A DNA stretch of 64,000 nucleotides from positions 15,644,326-15,708,325 of the forward strand of contig OX421507.1 in the NCBI GenBank assembly GCA_949126835.1, read 5' to 3'. The position numbers were made by a program, and so were the translations under genes. Source of the stretch: Anisus vortex. Its lineage: Eukaryota; Mollusca; Gastropoda; Planorbidae. The notes beneath the pieces were generated by a model. The model had not been told where the DNA came from. It made no database searches and saw nothing but the letters and a program-made list of their open reading frames with translations. Below, piece by piece: positions 33,401 through 47,700 of the stretch. Each line of letters starts with the position of its first letter. Position 1 is the first letter of the stretch.

Positions 33401-35750
33401 TTACAAGCTTTTCAATACAGTGATAAAATAAATTGTTTAACAAATTAAGCAAATTAATAGTAAAAGTAAATTGTATGAAAGTAATTTCATAAAGGTAAAA
33501 AAAAATAAATGCAAACTAAAAACAAAGCAACAAAATTTTTAAAAAGTAAGCTATGTGGTAAATTTGAATAAAACAATTAATAGAGAAACAATTCTATTAG
33601 TACAATGGAAGGAGTTTTATTTACAATATTCAAGTTACCTCCCCTGGTTTTGTTGCAAAATGCTTCCTCTATTTCTGTATATTATTTTTTGACTAAGAAT
33701 TCTACACTTGTGAAAACACAAGAAGCATAACTCTGGGGAACAACAGCGGTGTTATTACTTCCCTTGGACGTAAAGAATTATTTTTAAAAAATCACTTAGT
33801 CCTAGTTGTAAGTTTAATGGGACTTGTTCAATACTGCTGCAACAAAAAATACAATTTCTTTACTTTAAAAAAAACAACAAATTAAAGTTTAATGTATCTG
33901 ATATATTATTTTATATTATGTGGATTTTCATTTAGGGTTTGAAAACATTGGTGTTAAGATATAACAATGATCTCAATGCAAACAATTCAAAGAAGAAATT
34001 ATATTCCAGCTTGGTAAGTCAATTGGTAATATTATTTACAGATAATGAAAAAAAAAAAAGACATTTTGCTCAGCAAATTCATATTTTAAATTTGTACATG
34101 TAATCTACATATGTATCGTGTTTAAATATTATTTTTTTCTTGTTAAATCATCACATTTCATCACAGACATCACATTTCATCACAGACATCACATTTCATC
34201 ACAGACATCACAGACATCACATTTCATCACATTTCATCACAGACATCACAGACATCACATTTCATCACATTTCATCACAGACATCACAACAACAGGCATT
34301 CCAAAAAACTGTTTTTCATCCAGTGCTTTTGAAACTTTTTCCAACATTAGGGATGAATGAATTTGTACAAGAAATTTTGTTTCCCTAATTTTTTAATGTA
34401 TGAAGAGGGATGAATGATAAGTTTGGTTTGACTGACTCTTAGTTAAGGCCCTTTAGTAAAACTTTAAACTATGTTTTACAGTCCCTAAAATATTGCGTTT
34501 AGTGGCAAAGTAATATAACATAGCATTAAATGGAAAATGTTTTGAATTCATAGCCAAATAAAATTAAAGTTGAACTGGATTTGTAAAAAAAAATCAATTT
34601 GAACGATTATTATGATAGTACAGATTTTGGATTAAAATTACCAAAAGTGGCAGGCCTGTCTTCAATTTGATTCACCACCATTATGTAAAAGTATCATATA
34701 CAAATTAATGCCTTAATAATTAATGTGCATATTTACCATCATTACAACACAATAAATGGTCTATCTTGATGAATGTTCATAAAGAAGAAGAATCTGAGCA
34801 AATTTTAAAGAGCAAAATAAAACATAAAACCCATAATGCTAAATGAATCTATACAAAAAAAAACAAATAATTGTTGTCAACTCCAATTTTTTAAATTTTT
34901 ACCTAAGTCATCAAATACACAATTTTAAGTCAGGTTTTTAAAAAAGGAAAAGATATTTGACATGCAAAACATTTGCTTAAGAATCAGATTGAAAAATAAC
35001 TGTGTTCGGAATGTAAAAATTGAGTTTTTTCTTGATCTAAAATTAAACACTTTTTGAAAAATAAAATATGAAAGAAATCTTCAGAGATTTAAAATAAAAA
35101 ATTAGATAATGAACTTGGGGGGTGGTATTTAAAAAACAATAAAACTAAGAAAACATGTACAAAACAAAATAAAACAATTACACTACCAATTACCTTCAAT
35201 ATACAATAAAATAAAATGTTAAACTTTTACATGTTTATAAAAAGTCACATTTAAGTACACCTGCACCTATTTTCATATTTTAAAAGAAAAACAACAAAAT
35301 GAAAGTTCACCATTTGAACAGATGTTAATAAAACAAAAAAATTTCATTCATGGAATTGAAATTTAAAAAAAAATCAGATCAATAAAAAAAAAAATGACAC
35401 ATAGACTCTTCAATGTTCCCTAAAATCAAAAGAAATTATTTTTCCCTTGGGTAACTGATCCCAGTTACAACAAAAACACTTTCATTCACTATTGCTACTT
35501 GTCTGATAAGAAATTATCCTTTTGGGTCTGCATATAAAAGATAAATCCTTCCTGAAAACAATATGAAGTCTTGTTGTTGTTTTAATAACCAGCAGCTAAG
35601 ATTTATGCCATTTGTTTTAGGAAACCACCTTATGGCTGGTGATTTGTGCTTGAAGGGTAAAGTGCAACTGTCTTTCCACTGCTTCAGAATCAACGATGTA
35701 GCCTAAGAAATCGCTGTTTCAATACGGAACAGATTGCTACCACGGGAGTC
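30450..35750. other. AT-rich region downstream of the TNF-receptor gene; no gene seen
   Basis: Very AT-rich sequence with few recognisable repeats. It may include a long 3' UTR of the minus-strand receptor gene: TTTATT (AATAAA on the minus strand) occurs at 33616-33621 and 33070-33075. Open frames are short and biased. The only structured feature is the tandem repeat at 34145-34290. Confidence 0.45.
34145..34290 (+). repeat. ATTTCATCACA / GACATCACA compound tandem repeat
   Basis: Alternating short units ATTTCATCAC and AGACATCAC in irregular order over about 145 bp. It is translatable as HHISSQTS on the plus strand, but only by chance. It lies in the presumed 3' flank of the TNF-receptor gene. 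Confidence 0.9.
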
Positions 35751-38700
35751 TCATGATGTGGCCTGCACAGGCTGTGACCACTGCCGACTGAACTTCACTT
35801 CTGGGTAAGTGCTGGGATCGTCCAATACTGGTGCGCTAGGTGAAAGCTGGGGGCTGTAGAACGTTCCTGGAGGCTTATCGCCAGCTCCAAAGTCCGCCCC
35901 ATCTTCCAGGTCATCGGTGGCAATGGCCAGCAGCTTTGTACCAGCTTCGCCGTTGTCATTTTCAACCACAACGACCCCGCCCATTGGCATTGGCGGTGAT
36001 TTCTCATTGGTCTGGTAAAAGCAAGGAAAAAATATGTAGACACATTCCTCCTTTAAAGACTGTCTGTTGTAACCAGTCTGGAAATCTCCATCTAAATTGT
36101 AATCTGCCAAAATAAACAAAAATGATGTTAAATTAGTTTATAATGTAGCTGAATTAATTTTTGTTAATACAAGAAATAAAAAAGAGTTCAGATTACTCCT
36201 AAGAATTTAGACACAAATTTTTTGTCAAGTTCATATCAGTTGGATTGATTTCTTAATCCTTTATAGAATAGACTGGTAATAATGTGCGTTTCAAAATTTT
36301 TATTTTAAAAAAATGGTTTAATTGATGGGTATAAATCATAGCTGCCAGGTTTTCCCAAGTGATGTTGGCCAACAACATATCGGATGGTCCAAACTTCCAT
36401 ATATCCAAACACATTTTGCTAAGTATACATGTCTCTCAAAAAGTAATTAGATGTGGTTTTTTTTTTAATCATGGAAAATGGGTTGCTTGAACTAATCAGG
36501 AAGACCAACAACTTAACAGCATTTAAGACTGTCATCAATATATATAAACCTTGGATGTAAAAATCTCCTCTATGTAAGGAGAAGCTGTAAAATAAGAATA
36601 CCACTTACTCCCTGTAGTGTGTGTGTGTGTTTAAAAAAATTTATTCTAGCTTTCTTCTTATAATTTTTAAGATAAAGTCATACAAAACAATTGACAGGAG
36701 GTCTCTATTAAATTTATAGCTGCAATAAAGGTTACTATACCCTACATGTGATTCAGTACTTATAATGCTTTATAGTAATGCAGACAAACTATTCCCCAGT
36801 TCTTTGCACAAACGTATACGACAGTATTCCTTTCACACCATGATGTTCATTAGGACTAGTAAATCAGTCTGGACCAATTTCTTCAGAACAATGTCCAGTT
36901 TCCTTAACAACACAGGGTAAGCTGGGGGGAAAAACTGGATTCGAACCCAAAACATTTGAAATGACAATCAGATAGTTATGCCTCGAGAGCCCTGTGTCCC
37001 AAACATATATTAACATGTTCTTTAATTTGAAATGACTATGTCTCCTTTAGACCTGTGTGTTCAACAGGATGAAAAAACTTCAAAATGCTGTATACCAACT
37101 GGATAATTACTAAACCCATTGCAGCAAAACCTTGAAAGTTATTTTAAAAAAAATTTGTTTTCTAACACACTTTGTTAATTGGCTGACTTACCAACATCGT
37201 TGCGCAAGCACATGCAAATTTCATTGGCAATATCCTCTCTCTTGACCTGTCGAAGACAATGGAAGAGGTCGGCTACAGTATTTTTGTTATCTCCCTTCCA
37301 CTGTTTCCATTCCTGCAGGTAGCCATTGATTGTGTACTTGGCTTGGCTATCTGTAAGTAAACAAGAAAATTTGTAAGGTTATATTTTTCTGCTCTGTACT
37401 TCTAGCTAAGGTAAAAAAAAAATCTATCTGTAAATAAATATATATATATAATCTAAGCATTTCATTTTTCAAATAAATGTAAATTAATATATTTATTTTA
37501 TTATTATCAGGTAGATTGGTCACATGGGTTAAATTCAATCTTACTAAGAATAGAAGATGGCCATTATATCACTAAGATCTGGTTGGGTATTAAAATATTG
37601 TGATAGTGAACAATCTTCTATATCTTTTATCCCAAATTAGTAACCAAATTTAGCTATCTACTTTGATCATTCAATCATTCTATCCCTGTCAGACCAATTC
37701 AATCTATAGGGTCTGTGTGAATCAAATAACCGTCACAAGTTTCTTCATGACTTAAGATCCATTTATTTTTAACAGTACCTTTATACTTGGCAACGATATT
37801 TTCAAAGTGACCGGGTGTTGGATGGGACCTGAACAGCTCCTGCGCGAGGGTCCATATTTGTCGATCTATTCTTTCCTCGATAAAACTAAAGGATGTGGAC
37901 AAAACTGGAAATAAAAATAGTTGGTAAACAAAATTAATTATTTGATAATATTTTTTGTTTAATACATTATTTACTAATGCACTCTTTAACGAACTTTAAA
38001 TTTAAAAGATTTTATAATAATTTACAATGTACTAGTTACTAATACTCAAATAAAATTTTGAAAAGATAAACATGTCTCACCTTTTTTACAAAAGATTTGC
38101 TCTTTCTCACTTTCTTTGATGACCTTCTGACGCAGCTGGTCCATTTCTGACTCTGTCAAGGCCCGCTGGTTGTTGTGGCGCCTCATGCTTCTCCGCCGGC
38201 AACAGAAAAACATGATTAGGGCGACGACCAAAAGGATGATAAAGATGGTGCCCCCAATGAGGGCATACTGCAGGATTTCAGTGGAAGATGCGGACGGCGG
38301 GTGGAGCTCCTCGCAGGTGCTCAAATCTGTAATTGGTAGCCACAAAAATATTCTTAAAACAACTGTCATCTGATCAAGATGAAATTTTTTATAGATACTT
38401 TTATATTTTCTGAGATTGTATTACTTTAAAAACAACGACTCACTATTGAATTTTTTTTTAAAGTTTTGTTATTACCAACATAATTTATTATCGTATGAAC
38501 AGAGCAAGACTATTTGATGCAACTATAAAGTAAAATACATTGAACTTCTAATAGGTTCAGTTTCAGCTCTGGATTATAAAAGAATATAAATGATATAGTT
38601 TAACACTAAAAAAACAATACCTGAATTTAAACATTCAATTTAAGAATTTTCCCTAAGGGTTGATAGTTTAAATTTTGTACAGAAATGCTACCGTTAATAA

Positions 38701-41700
38701 ATAAACATCTTACCTTTGACTATTGGGCCGCATACATGGTCATATTCTCCATTACTGGGTGTCAATATACACCTGTTCTGTTTCTCACAGCTGGAGAAAG
38801 AAAGAAGATAAACTGCTATAGTGTTAAAGATCAAAATTTTATTTGTCAGTAAGATATCAACAGTAATTGTGTAAAGTACTCCACAGGACATTTTGTTTTG
38901 GTCTACAGGATTGGTGAAGTTGAGCTCATTAGCATTCAAGTGGATCATGTGGCCAGCACAATACTCATGGGACTTAGCTTTGCCACAAAAGATGTCGATG
39001 GGAGAGAGTCAATCACAGCCCCTTACAAGTCTTGATGAAACTGCTGTTTACAAAAGTATTTTTAGGCAAAATCCTGGCAACACATTGCTGCTAGATCTAT
39101 GCAGCCTTAATTGTTTTCAGAAAATTTTAAGAAACTTTCATTATTATTAACTATTTGTCAATATTAAGCTCATGTTGTTATTAAAGACTTTTTTTAAAAG
39201 TAAAAGAACCCCTAAATTTATGTTGTAGGCTGTTCCATAAGTTAGAATTTATATTTAATGCTTTTTTACTGAAGCTCTTATAAGTTCATTGATTTTACTA
39301 ATGGTGTCACATTAATGTTATAATGTAATATTCACTTACAACACCTTTTTGACTATCTTCACTAATTTGTTATTGACTGCTTGTTTTAAAAAAAATATAA
39401 TCAATACAAATAAAAATCAATGTATTCTTAGATTCTGCCTTAATTATCTCCCTCTATGTGAGTTTTTTCCCTTTTATCTTAATCTTCATTTATTTGTATA
39501 TGTTAAGCTTATATTATGTATTACACGTATATTTTTTTTACTTCATAAGTATATACATAGCTGTATATCTACATCAGTTACATTTTTAAGGTTCTAACTG
39601 AACTTACTTGGTCAAGGGCTTGCATTTCTTTTTCTTGTCCACTGTGTCTGAGTACATGAGCTTGGTTATGCACAGCTCACAATCACCTGGAGGAAAGTTT
39701 AAAGAACAGATAAAGGCTAGAGGTATCATTGCAGGTATAGCTCATACATGTTCACAGCCATAATATTATTCATGTGACATGTCGCGAATATTTGTCCACC
39801 CATGCCACATATTGAGAATATCATACATGTCACAAGTCCAGAATATTAACCATGTGACATATCGACAATATCATACAATTCAAATGTTGGGGGAAAACTG
39901 TTGTAGTGATATGATAACAAGTCTCCAACTTTTATATTTATATCATAACATCGTATTTAAAGAAAACACAAGTCCATATTAGTTTTAAAAGATATAGGCC
40001 TAATGTATTTAGTTGTAAATTTTCTATTATATTTTTCTTAAATAAAAGCTAACACAAACACTGCCCTGTTGTTTTTAGTTTAACTTTAATATTTAAAAAA
40101 ATGTTAGGTTTCTTATATATTACAGACGCTCCTTCTATAAAGAAGATTATTGCGGCCTAAGTTTCAAGTGATTGTGTGTCCAAACGACTTCACCAACTAT
40201 ACATTTTAAACCAATTTTCCTCACCAATGTCAGACAACCTATTTTGAAAACCAGTTGATTCACGTGCGCTCAACAGCCCATCTGACTCGAACCCTAGACA
40301 TTTATGTTCGAGTTGAAGTGCCAAGATACTCCATACTCCCAGAGACCAGAGATACCCCATTGACTTCGAACGCCATGGTAGGCTCTATTCTCCTTATATA
40401 AATTGCCACCAACGGCACGGCGATTTATCAACGGCACGGCGATTTATCAACGCCACGCTTGATTCGATTAGATTCATCCGCGCTGTATCAACCATTATAA
40501 GCTCATTAGCCCCCGCACTCACCGTAAACCCCCGGCGCTCGGCCCTTGGGGCACTCGGGATTGGGCACGCAGGCCCTTTCATCCTCGTTGGGGAAATGGA
40601 AGCCGTCTTTGCAATAACACTTGGCGTCTTGGACCGTTGAGCCGTCGTAGGCATAGCCCATGTTTGCCTTATTACACATCTTCCTGGAAAGTTGAGGAAA
40701 AAAATACATAAAAAAATAAAACAACAAAATTTAATCATTACGATATTTATTTTTTTAAATTAAGTAATGTAAAACGAAGTGAATATAACATTAAATTCTA
40801 ACACAAAAAAAGACAATTAATTTTTTTGAAAAACAAATTAAATTAATTAGATCTAATTGACTTATAAAAAAAAAGAAATTACTAAAATGTAATAATTAAT
40901 TGATAAGCCGATTTGTTCGGGTCTTCATTATCTTCGTATAAGCTACAAAGGTTTTCTGTATGTATAAGATTGTCCTTGGCCCAAAACTCCATACCATCAG
41001 GGATCGGTCGGCGGCAGGATTAGAACCGGGTCATGGCGTTGCCAGTCCGAAGTACTATAGTACTAACCACAAGACCAGCCGGTTAATTAGAAGTATCGAA
41101 CGAAAAATCTATTTTCATTTTCTTCTTCATTTGTTTATGTTATCATAGTAGTCTTACGAATTATTTTTTTTTACATAATTAAACCCCTATAATATATATG
41201 CGATGTATATAAGGTGAATAATGCGAAAGCGCAATAGATACAAATATACAAAGTTGATTTATCATAGCCAAGCCAGTGTTTAAAACAGGAGTCTCAAACA
41301 CGCGTGCCGCATGCGGTCCACCAAGTGGATCTTCGTGACCCGCCAGTAATCTTACAAAAATGTACTATTCGTGAAATTCAGACAGCTAGAACTGATACAC
41401 ATCAAATTGTATTGTTTATTTTATATACGTATAATTCTTTGTTTCTAAATTTTAAATTGGCATATTATTAGTGATAAGAAGTAAAATGAGTTAAGATTTA
41501 TGAAGTGTTTTTTTGTTTACTAGGGTCGGGTTGTTGGGGGGGGGGGGGGAGGGGGGGTGCGGCCCTTGACACATCTCTTCAGCGATAAAATGACACACGC
41601 CTTCATCTGAGTTTGAGACCCCTGGTTTGTAATGTACTAGTAACAGCAGAAATTGTTTATGCAATTGATCGAAATATTTCAGTACTGAAGAAACACTGCA

Positions 41701-44700
41701 TCTTGTGTTGTAGTCGAAGTTAATTGCAGGCGTTAAGGGGGTTATTAGTGCAAGTACAAGGAAACAACCGCACAAAACACTGGATGTATGTTTATATGTA
41801 TGAATGTATGTATGTCTGTAAGTACGCATGTTTGTGTGTGTACATTTATATATGTCTGGTACAGCAGAGAGTGCAGAGAGGTGAGCCAGGAGAAAGGCTA
41901 AGGTCAGAGACCAAAGAAACTACGCCATCTTATATTGAGGACGGATGGATGCCATATAATATTTGCATGTAGGCATATAAATGTATACGTGTATATCAGA
42001 TGTATGTTTGCGAGTGTATATATGCTTGTATGTGTATACATAGGCCTATATGTATGCATATATATTTGGTTGGATGAATAGATGGATACATAGAAGTACA
42101 AATAGGTAGAGAGATAAGAAAAAAAGACCAAGAAGTCGTTAAAGATGTATATATAGGCAAAGACACAGCACTACTGAAGCACCGGTACGAAATGATTCTA
42201 TTAACTTCCATATATCTGCATTGAAAAAAAAAATGTAACAACCAAATTGTGACCTGACCTAGACTAGAGATATTATCAACCTTACTAAAAAAATTCTAAC
42301 AACATTGAATCTGAAAAGTATCAATAAATAACAATAAAAAAAAATCAGTAAATAATAACTATATTCCACTAACGATTCAACTTTATTTCTGGACAGTGGA
42401 AGGGAGGTAACCGTATTTTCTTAGTTTTTCGGTGATTTAGTGAGTTCAAAATAAATATAAAAAAAACAACAACAAAACCAAACGCAGTAGAAATAAGTTG
42501 GCATCTCTCTCATTATTTCCGAAGCCCTGGCCGTGGGCTCTGAAATTTCGCTTGGATCATTATCCGAGGGTTTAATGTGGAGTACAAGGATGGTACTTCA
42601 TTCAGAGAGAGAGAGAGACACACAGAGAGAGAAGAGATTTTCCACAACGAGGGCAATGAAGTCTGGTGAATGCTAGAAAGGAGACACAGAAGAAGAAACA
42701 AATAAAGTGGAGGGGAAGAGTTGGTTGTGGAGGTGGTGGGGCAACAGATTGCCCATGGCTAATACGTGACAGGAAGAGGGATGGAACGCACACAGCGGAC
42801 GGAACCTTCAGACTGGCAGATGCTGGACATGCGCACTGGAGAGGAGCGGTTGGCTTATATATGTTATATCATCTTAGCTCAACTGTTACCTACCTTTTTT
42901 TCTCTCTTTCTCCCTCTTTCTTACTCTCTTAACTATCTTCCCAGTGGGAAAAATACGACGTATCGACGGGGAAAAAAACGTTAATTCTACTTGTTTTCGT
43001 GGTTTTCACGTTTTTTTTCCGTCGGTGCAACGTGCTGTGCCTACTAGGCTTTCTCTCTTCTCTCTCTCACTCTCTCTTCCGTCTTCTGTAAACTTTATTA
43101 GGCATGTGGTGTGTTAATACCCATCCACCCTTCCCAGCCCCCAAAGCATCACACCCTTCCACCAGCCGCGATATTATTTTCATGTTTAATCACCGAAACA
43201 AATAGCCCCCCCCCCCCCCTCAAACCAGTCCCCCTTAAAATGTCTAGATTCCCCCCCCCCCCCCAACCCGATTGTTTAGTATAGTTTCCGTGTATTATAC
43301 TTTTATAATTGTTAATTTCACGCTAACACTGTATAGGGAACTGTTGCGTTCGTTATCGATGTGGGCAACGACATTACCAAAAAAAAAAAAAGTAACATAC
43401 TCCCATTCATCTTCACCGCCCATAAACCATTCATTTAATTTTTTCTTTTTCTTTTCATTAAATTTAAACCACATCCCTAGCATCGGCACACGTAATATAA
43501 TTTCGTTTTTCAAAAAAGTTTTTTTTATTCCTTTTTCCCCTCCTCCAAAATGATGAATCTGGATTTAGCGTGTGTGTATGTGTGTTTGAGAGAGAGGGAG
43601 AGAGAGAGAAAGAGAGAGAGAGAGAAAGATGGACTGTGAATGCTTTCAGGCACCGTAAGGGCCGGGTCAACGGTGTCGACTCGCCAAAAGGAACCGCTGT
43701 CAATAATATCCTAAGGAGAAATTAATTTCTTTTCATCCACTAGCTGTCTGGGTCCATTCTGAATATACATTAAAAAAAAAAGAGAATCCATATTATGGTA
43801 TAGAAAGAGAAAAAATAAAAAAAGGGGATAATATAATGAACACTCCCCTATTACTATTACGGGAATTTCCGATTTAATTTATACACGACCATAATATAAA
43901 AAAAAACATGTTGATTTTATCCTTATAAATGTTAGATACACACACACACAAATAACACGCACTAAATATGGGTCAGTGGACAAATTGTATACAAGTAGCC
44001 TGGGTCAGAAGGGTGGGGATGGGGGAGGAAATATAGAGGCAAGGCTTGTTATTGAATTTCTATACCAGGACAGCAATTGAGGCCGACACCGCTCAATTCG
44101 ATGTGAATCTAAAACATTTCCGAAATAAATCTCCGCTGCCCGCCATTGATCTGATCAACTCAATAATGAATGAGCAGAAACTGGACAGATGGAGGGGAAG
44201 GAAGAAAGCAGAGAGAGAGAGAGAGAGAGAGAGGGGCGGAGGGGGGGGTATGACGTGGGAGGTAAACGTATTATTTTCTCATTTATTACAGGAGGAATAA
44301 ACAGACAAAAAGAAGAAGATAATAATAAAACGATGATCCACTAATGTCTTCAATTCTCTGTCTGTCTATATATCTTTCTACTGATTTATTTCTATATCTA
44401 TCTCTCTATTTATGTAACTTTCTATCTAAGTATCTATCTACAAATGTATACACTGCTCTCTCTCTCTCTCTCTCTCTCTTTATCTGTTTATCTATCCATC
44501 TATTTATCATGTTTTTGTTCTATCTAGACTCTAAGTATCTATCCATTTGTCTTTCTATCCGTTGTCCATCTGCCCAAATTGTACATACATACAGATAGAT
44601 GTCGCTTTTTCGCCGACGAACCCATTTGATATTTCGCATACCTACTTTTAAACCACTGACTGCAGTATTCATAACACTATTTCAATATATAAGTTATGTA

Positions 44701-47700
44701 TTTATACACAATTAGAACGTTTAACAAACTACATAATTACCCTGGCATACACTTTTTTAAAATTCATATTAATATTGGGGTAAGAAAAATACAAGAGCTT
44801 TAAGATGACATTTTTCTGCCAATCAAATTTTCGTTTCCAACTATTGAATAGCCAATCGAATCATAAGGTTAAAGTAATAGGATGACTCGATGTGTAGTAA
44901 GTCTTCGTTTTCGTTGTTATTGCGTTTTGTAGTTTTTTCAAAATGGTATGTACTTTCCTCAGTAAGCAAGAACCATACAGCAGACGACAAGCCAACCCAG
45001 TTGTCTGGCCTAACTAAGGTGATCTTTAATTAGGTTTAGATGTCCGTTTTATAAGGTCTTCGCTTCCCCTACTCACCTCAACCCACCCAAAATAAAGAAA
45101 AGACTGAGGAACAAGGGCAAGTAATCCGTTCTTCATGTCAGACGCTGGTGAATTCCACTCGGCCGGCTGAACGAAATCTCCGATCGACCGTAAATATCGA
45201 TGACAGGGGACATCAAAACTTTACCAAGACGAGGGATGGGATCAATACAAACCCTCCCTAACGCACCCCCGCTCACATCTGTTCTTTTTTTTAAAATGCC
45301 ACCCTCCTTTTCCCCGCCTTTTCTTTTCTGTTGTGGACAGGAAGTAGGAAGGTGCTGATCACTTCCGCAGGATATCAGTGCGAGCAGCGCGCGCGCAAGT
45401 CTCGTGTCAATAACACCCCCTTTTTTTTGTTGTGTATTGGCGATTGGTTGATGTCCGTGGCTGCGGACAAGAGAAAAGAACCGGAAGCCGAGGCAATCTC
45501 TGCCAATGCCGTCGTGTCGGGGAAATCAACTCCAGCTTAATAAAGGCATGCCGGGACTAATACAATATACAATCAAGACAAAACCAAACAAAAAATTGAT
45601 CGGAGGTACTAGAAGACAATTCAATGGAACCATTTTTGTTGTTGTTGTTTTAAACATTTGCTGAAATCTAGAGCTTTAAGAACTAGAACAGCACCAACAA
45701 AACAAACGTATATAATATATATTATAGTAAACCTACGCAATTGTAAATTGATTATAATGAATAACACAAACACACACATATATATTTGGGACTATATAAA
45801 CAATTGTATAGGCGTCTACCATAGGCGTAGCCACGGATATTAAAAATTATTTATATATTGAACAGATTTTGTAAAGTTGATGAGCAAAGTCCTATTATGA
45901 TACCTCTAACAACATTATATCGATGTATTTATATTTATATATATTTATATATCATATCGATGTATTTATATTAAATTCGCCTTCAGTCCTATTCATTGCA
46001 TTATCCCCCCCCCCCCCCACGCCTTGCACTATTACCCCTTATCTCCTAACCTTCCCTTATCTTGCACTTACCCCCCCCCCCCCCATATAGAAATCCTGGC
46101 TAAGACACTTGCACCTGCGTGAAAATGTAAATTAATATATACATTGATTAATACAACGGGCATTTTTAAATTGTATAGATCATTTCATCTAAACAAAATC
46201 ATCTATCTTTGAGATAAACAATAATCCAAAATAGCTACGAATAAATTAACATACATTTAAAAACAAATGTTACTCCACAGTGATCATCCTTAAGGTAATC
46301 AAACACTTTCTGGAGATTGTTGTAACCCAGACTTGTAGCGTCATACCTCTCCCATTCCTTCACCTCACTGGCTCTATAGACTTTGATCAATCAAAGATGT
46401 CTACCCCGAGTTGTCATGCTTCATTTTCTTACATCCCCCCTCCCCTCTTTTTTTTTCTTTATGTGGTTGTGTTCAGAATATGACAAGTCACTAAATATTT
46501 CATGGCGCCGAAAGTCTTAAAAACACAGTCTCGATTCCGCTAGCTGAAAATACAGTTTCTAACCCACCCCTCCAAATCCTCCGTTTGGGAAAAGAGGGAG
46601 ATGTTAAAGAGTTAGCCATTCTATTGAGTAGCTTTAAGATGTCTAGAGTTAGAATTTTTAAAAAATGGACATGTGATTTATTTAAACTTTGACGCATTTG
46701 GGGCGCGGGGGGGGGGGGGGGGTGTAGTCGAGAGATTGGCCACTATGAATGAAGCGTCTCAATTCGCAAAAGATGGAAATATTTTATTGGGTTGAGATGA
46801 TGTTTTGGACACTGGGTAAAGGAGGCGGTGGGTGGGTTTAAATGCTGGGTAGTTTTTTTTAAAAAAAGAAGTTGGCGCTGTATATATACGAGGGACTTAA
46901 ACCCAAAGGCTCGGATTACAATAGAGAAGTGACAGGTTTACGACTGGATGGAAGCAGCTCACGCGATTGTGGGCCATTCATCATGTCCTGATTACTTGCA
47001 TAATATAAGGGTGAGGCACACGAGGTTCTCTGCTGTACCGCTATAACAAAGGGACGCGTGCTGAGAACGTGTAAGTTATACAGGTTGGTGCAAAACGCAA
47101 AGCGGAAAGACACCGGATATTTTCACTGACTCTGTGCTATGAGATACCGCTATAGGTATGTGTCATTACCTGGAAATCGGGCTAAATATCAATATATTTC
47201 AACAGACTGAAACTTATATCTTTTCCAAAGCCTGGTCAGTTTTCCTATGCTTTCTTAAACTTTGGTAAGTTTTCCCAAACCTTCCCAAACTTTCTCAAAC
47301 CTTTGTCAATTTTCCCAAACTTTCTAAAACCTTTGTCAATTTTCCCAAACTTTCTCAAACCTTTGTCAATTTTCCAAAACCTTCCCAAACTTTATCAAAT
47401 CTTTGTCTTATTTGAAGAGCTACATGATCCTAATCTGGTTCTTTTTATGTGTGAATGTGTGACAGTTTATGAACACTTTGTCTTTACTGTCTGTTTATGA
47501 ACAAAACAAGAGACACGAGCAACGAATCGCGTATGTCCCACAGGGGATCGAGGCGTTCATTTCTTAAATCTGAAATGACAAATCTACAGGATTCAAACTT
47601 CCACGGCAGCCATTGGCCACACCTCCTTGGAAACAAAATAACGAACTTTAAAGAGTTTAAAAAAAAACATTCACCACCACAATGGAGAGAGTCCTGATCT

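Noticed and set aside
35795..36115. Alternative frames over the last TNF-receptor exon (both strands).
   Set aside because: Shadows of the exon frame that is phase-linked to the death-domain exons.
45331..45540. CpG-richer plus-strand frame as a gene or exon.
   Set aside because: Composition differs from its surroundings, but there is no motif, no convincing splice sites and no signal peptide; it may be a regulatory stretch, which I cannot support further.
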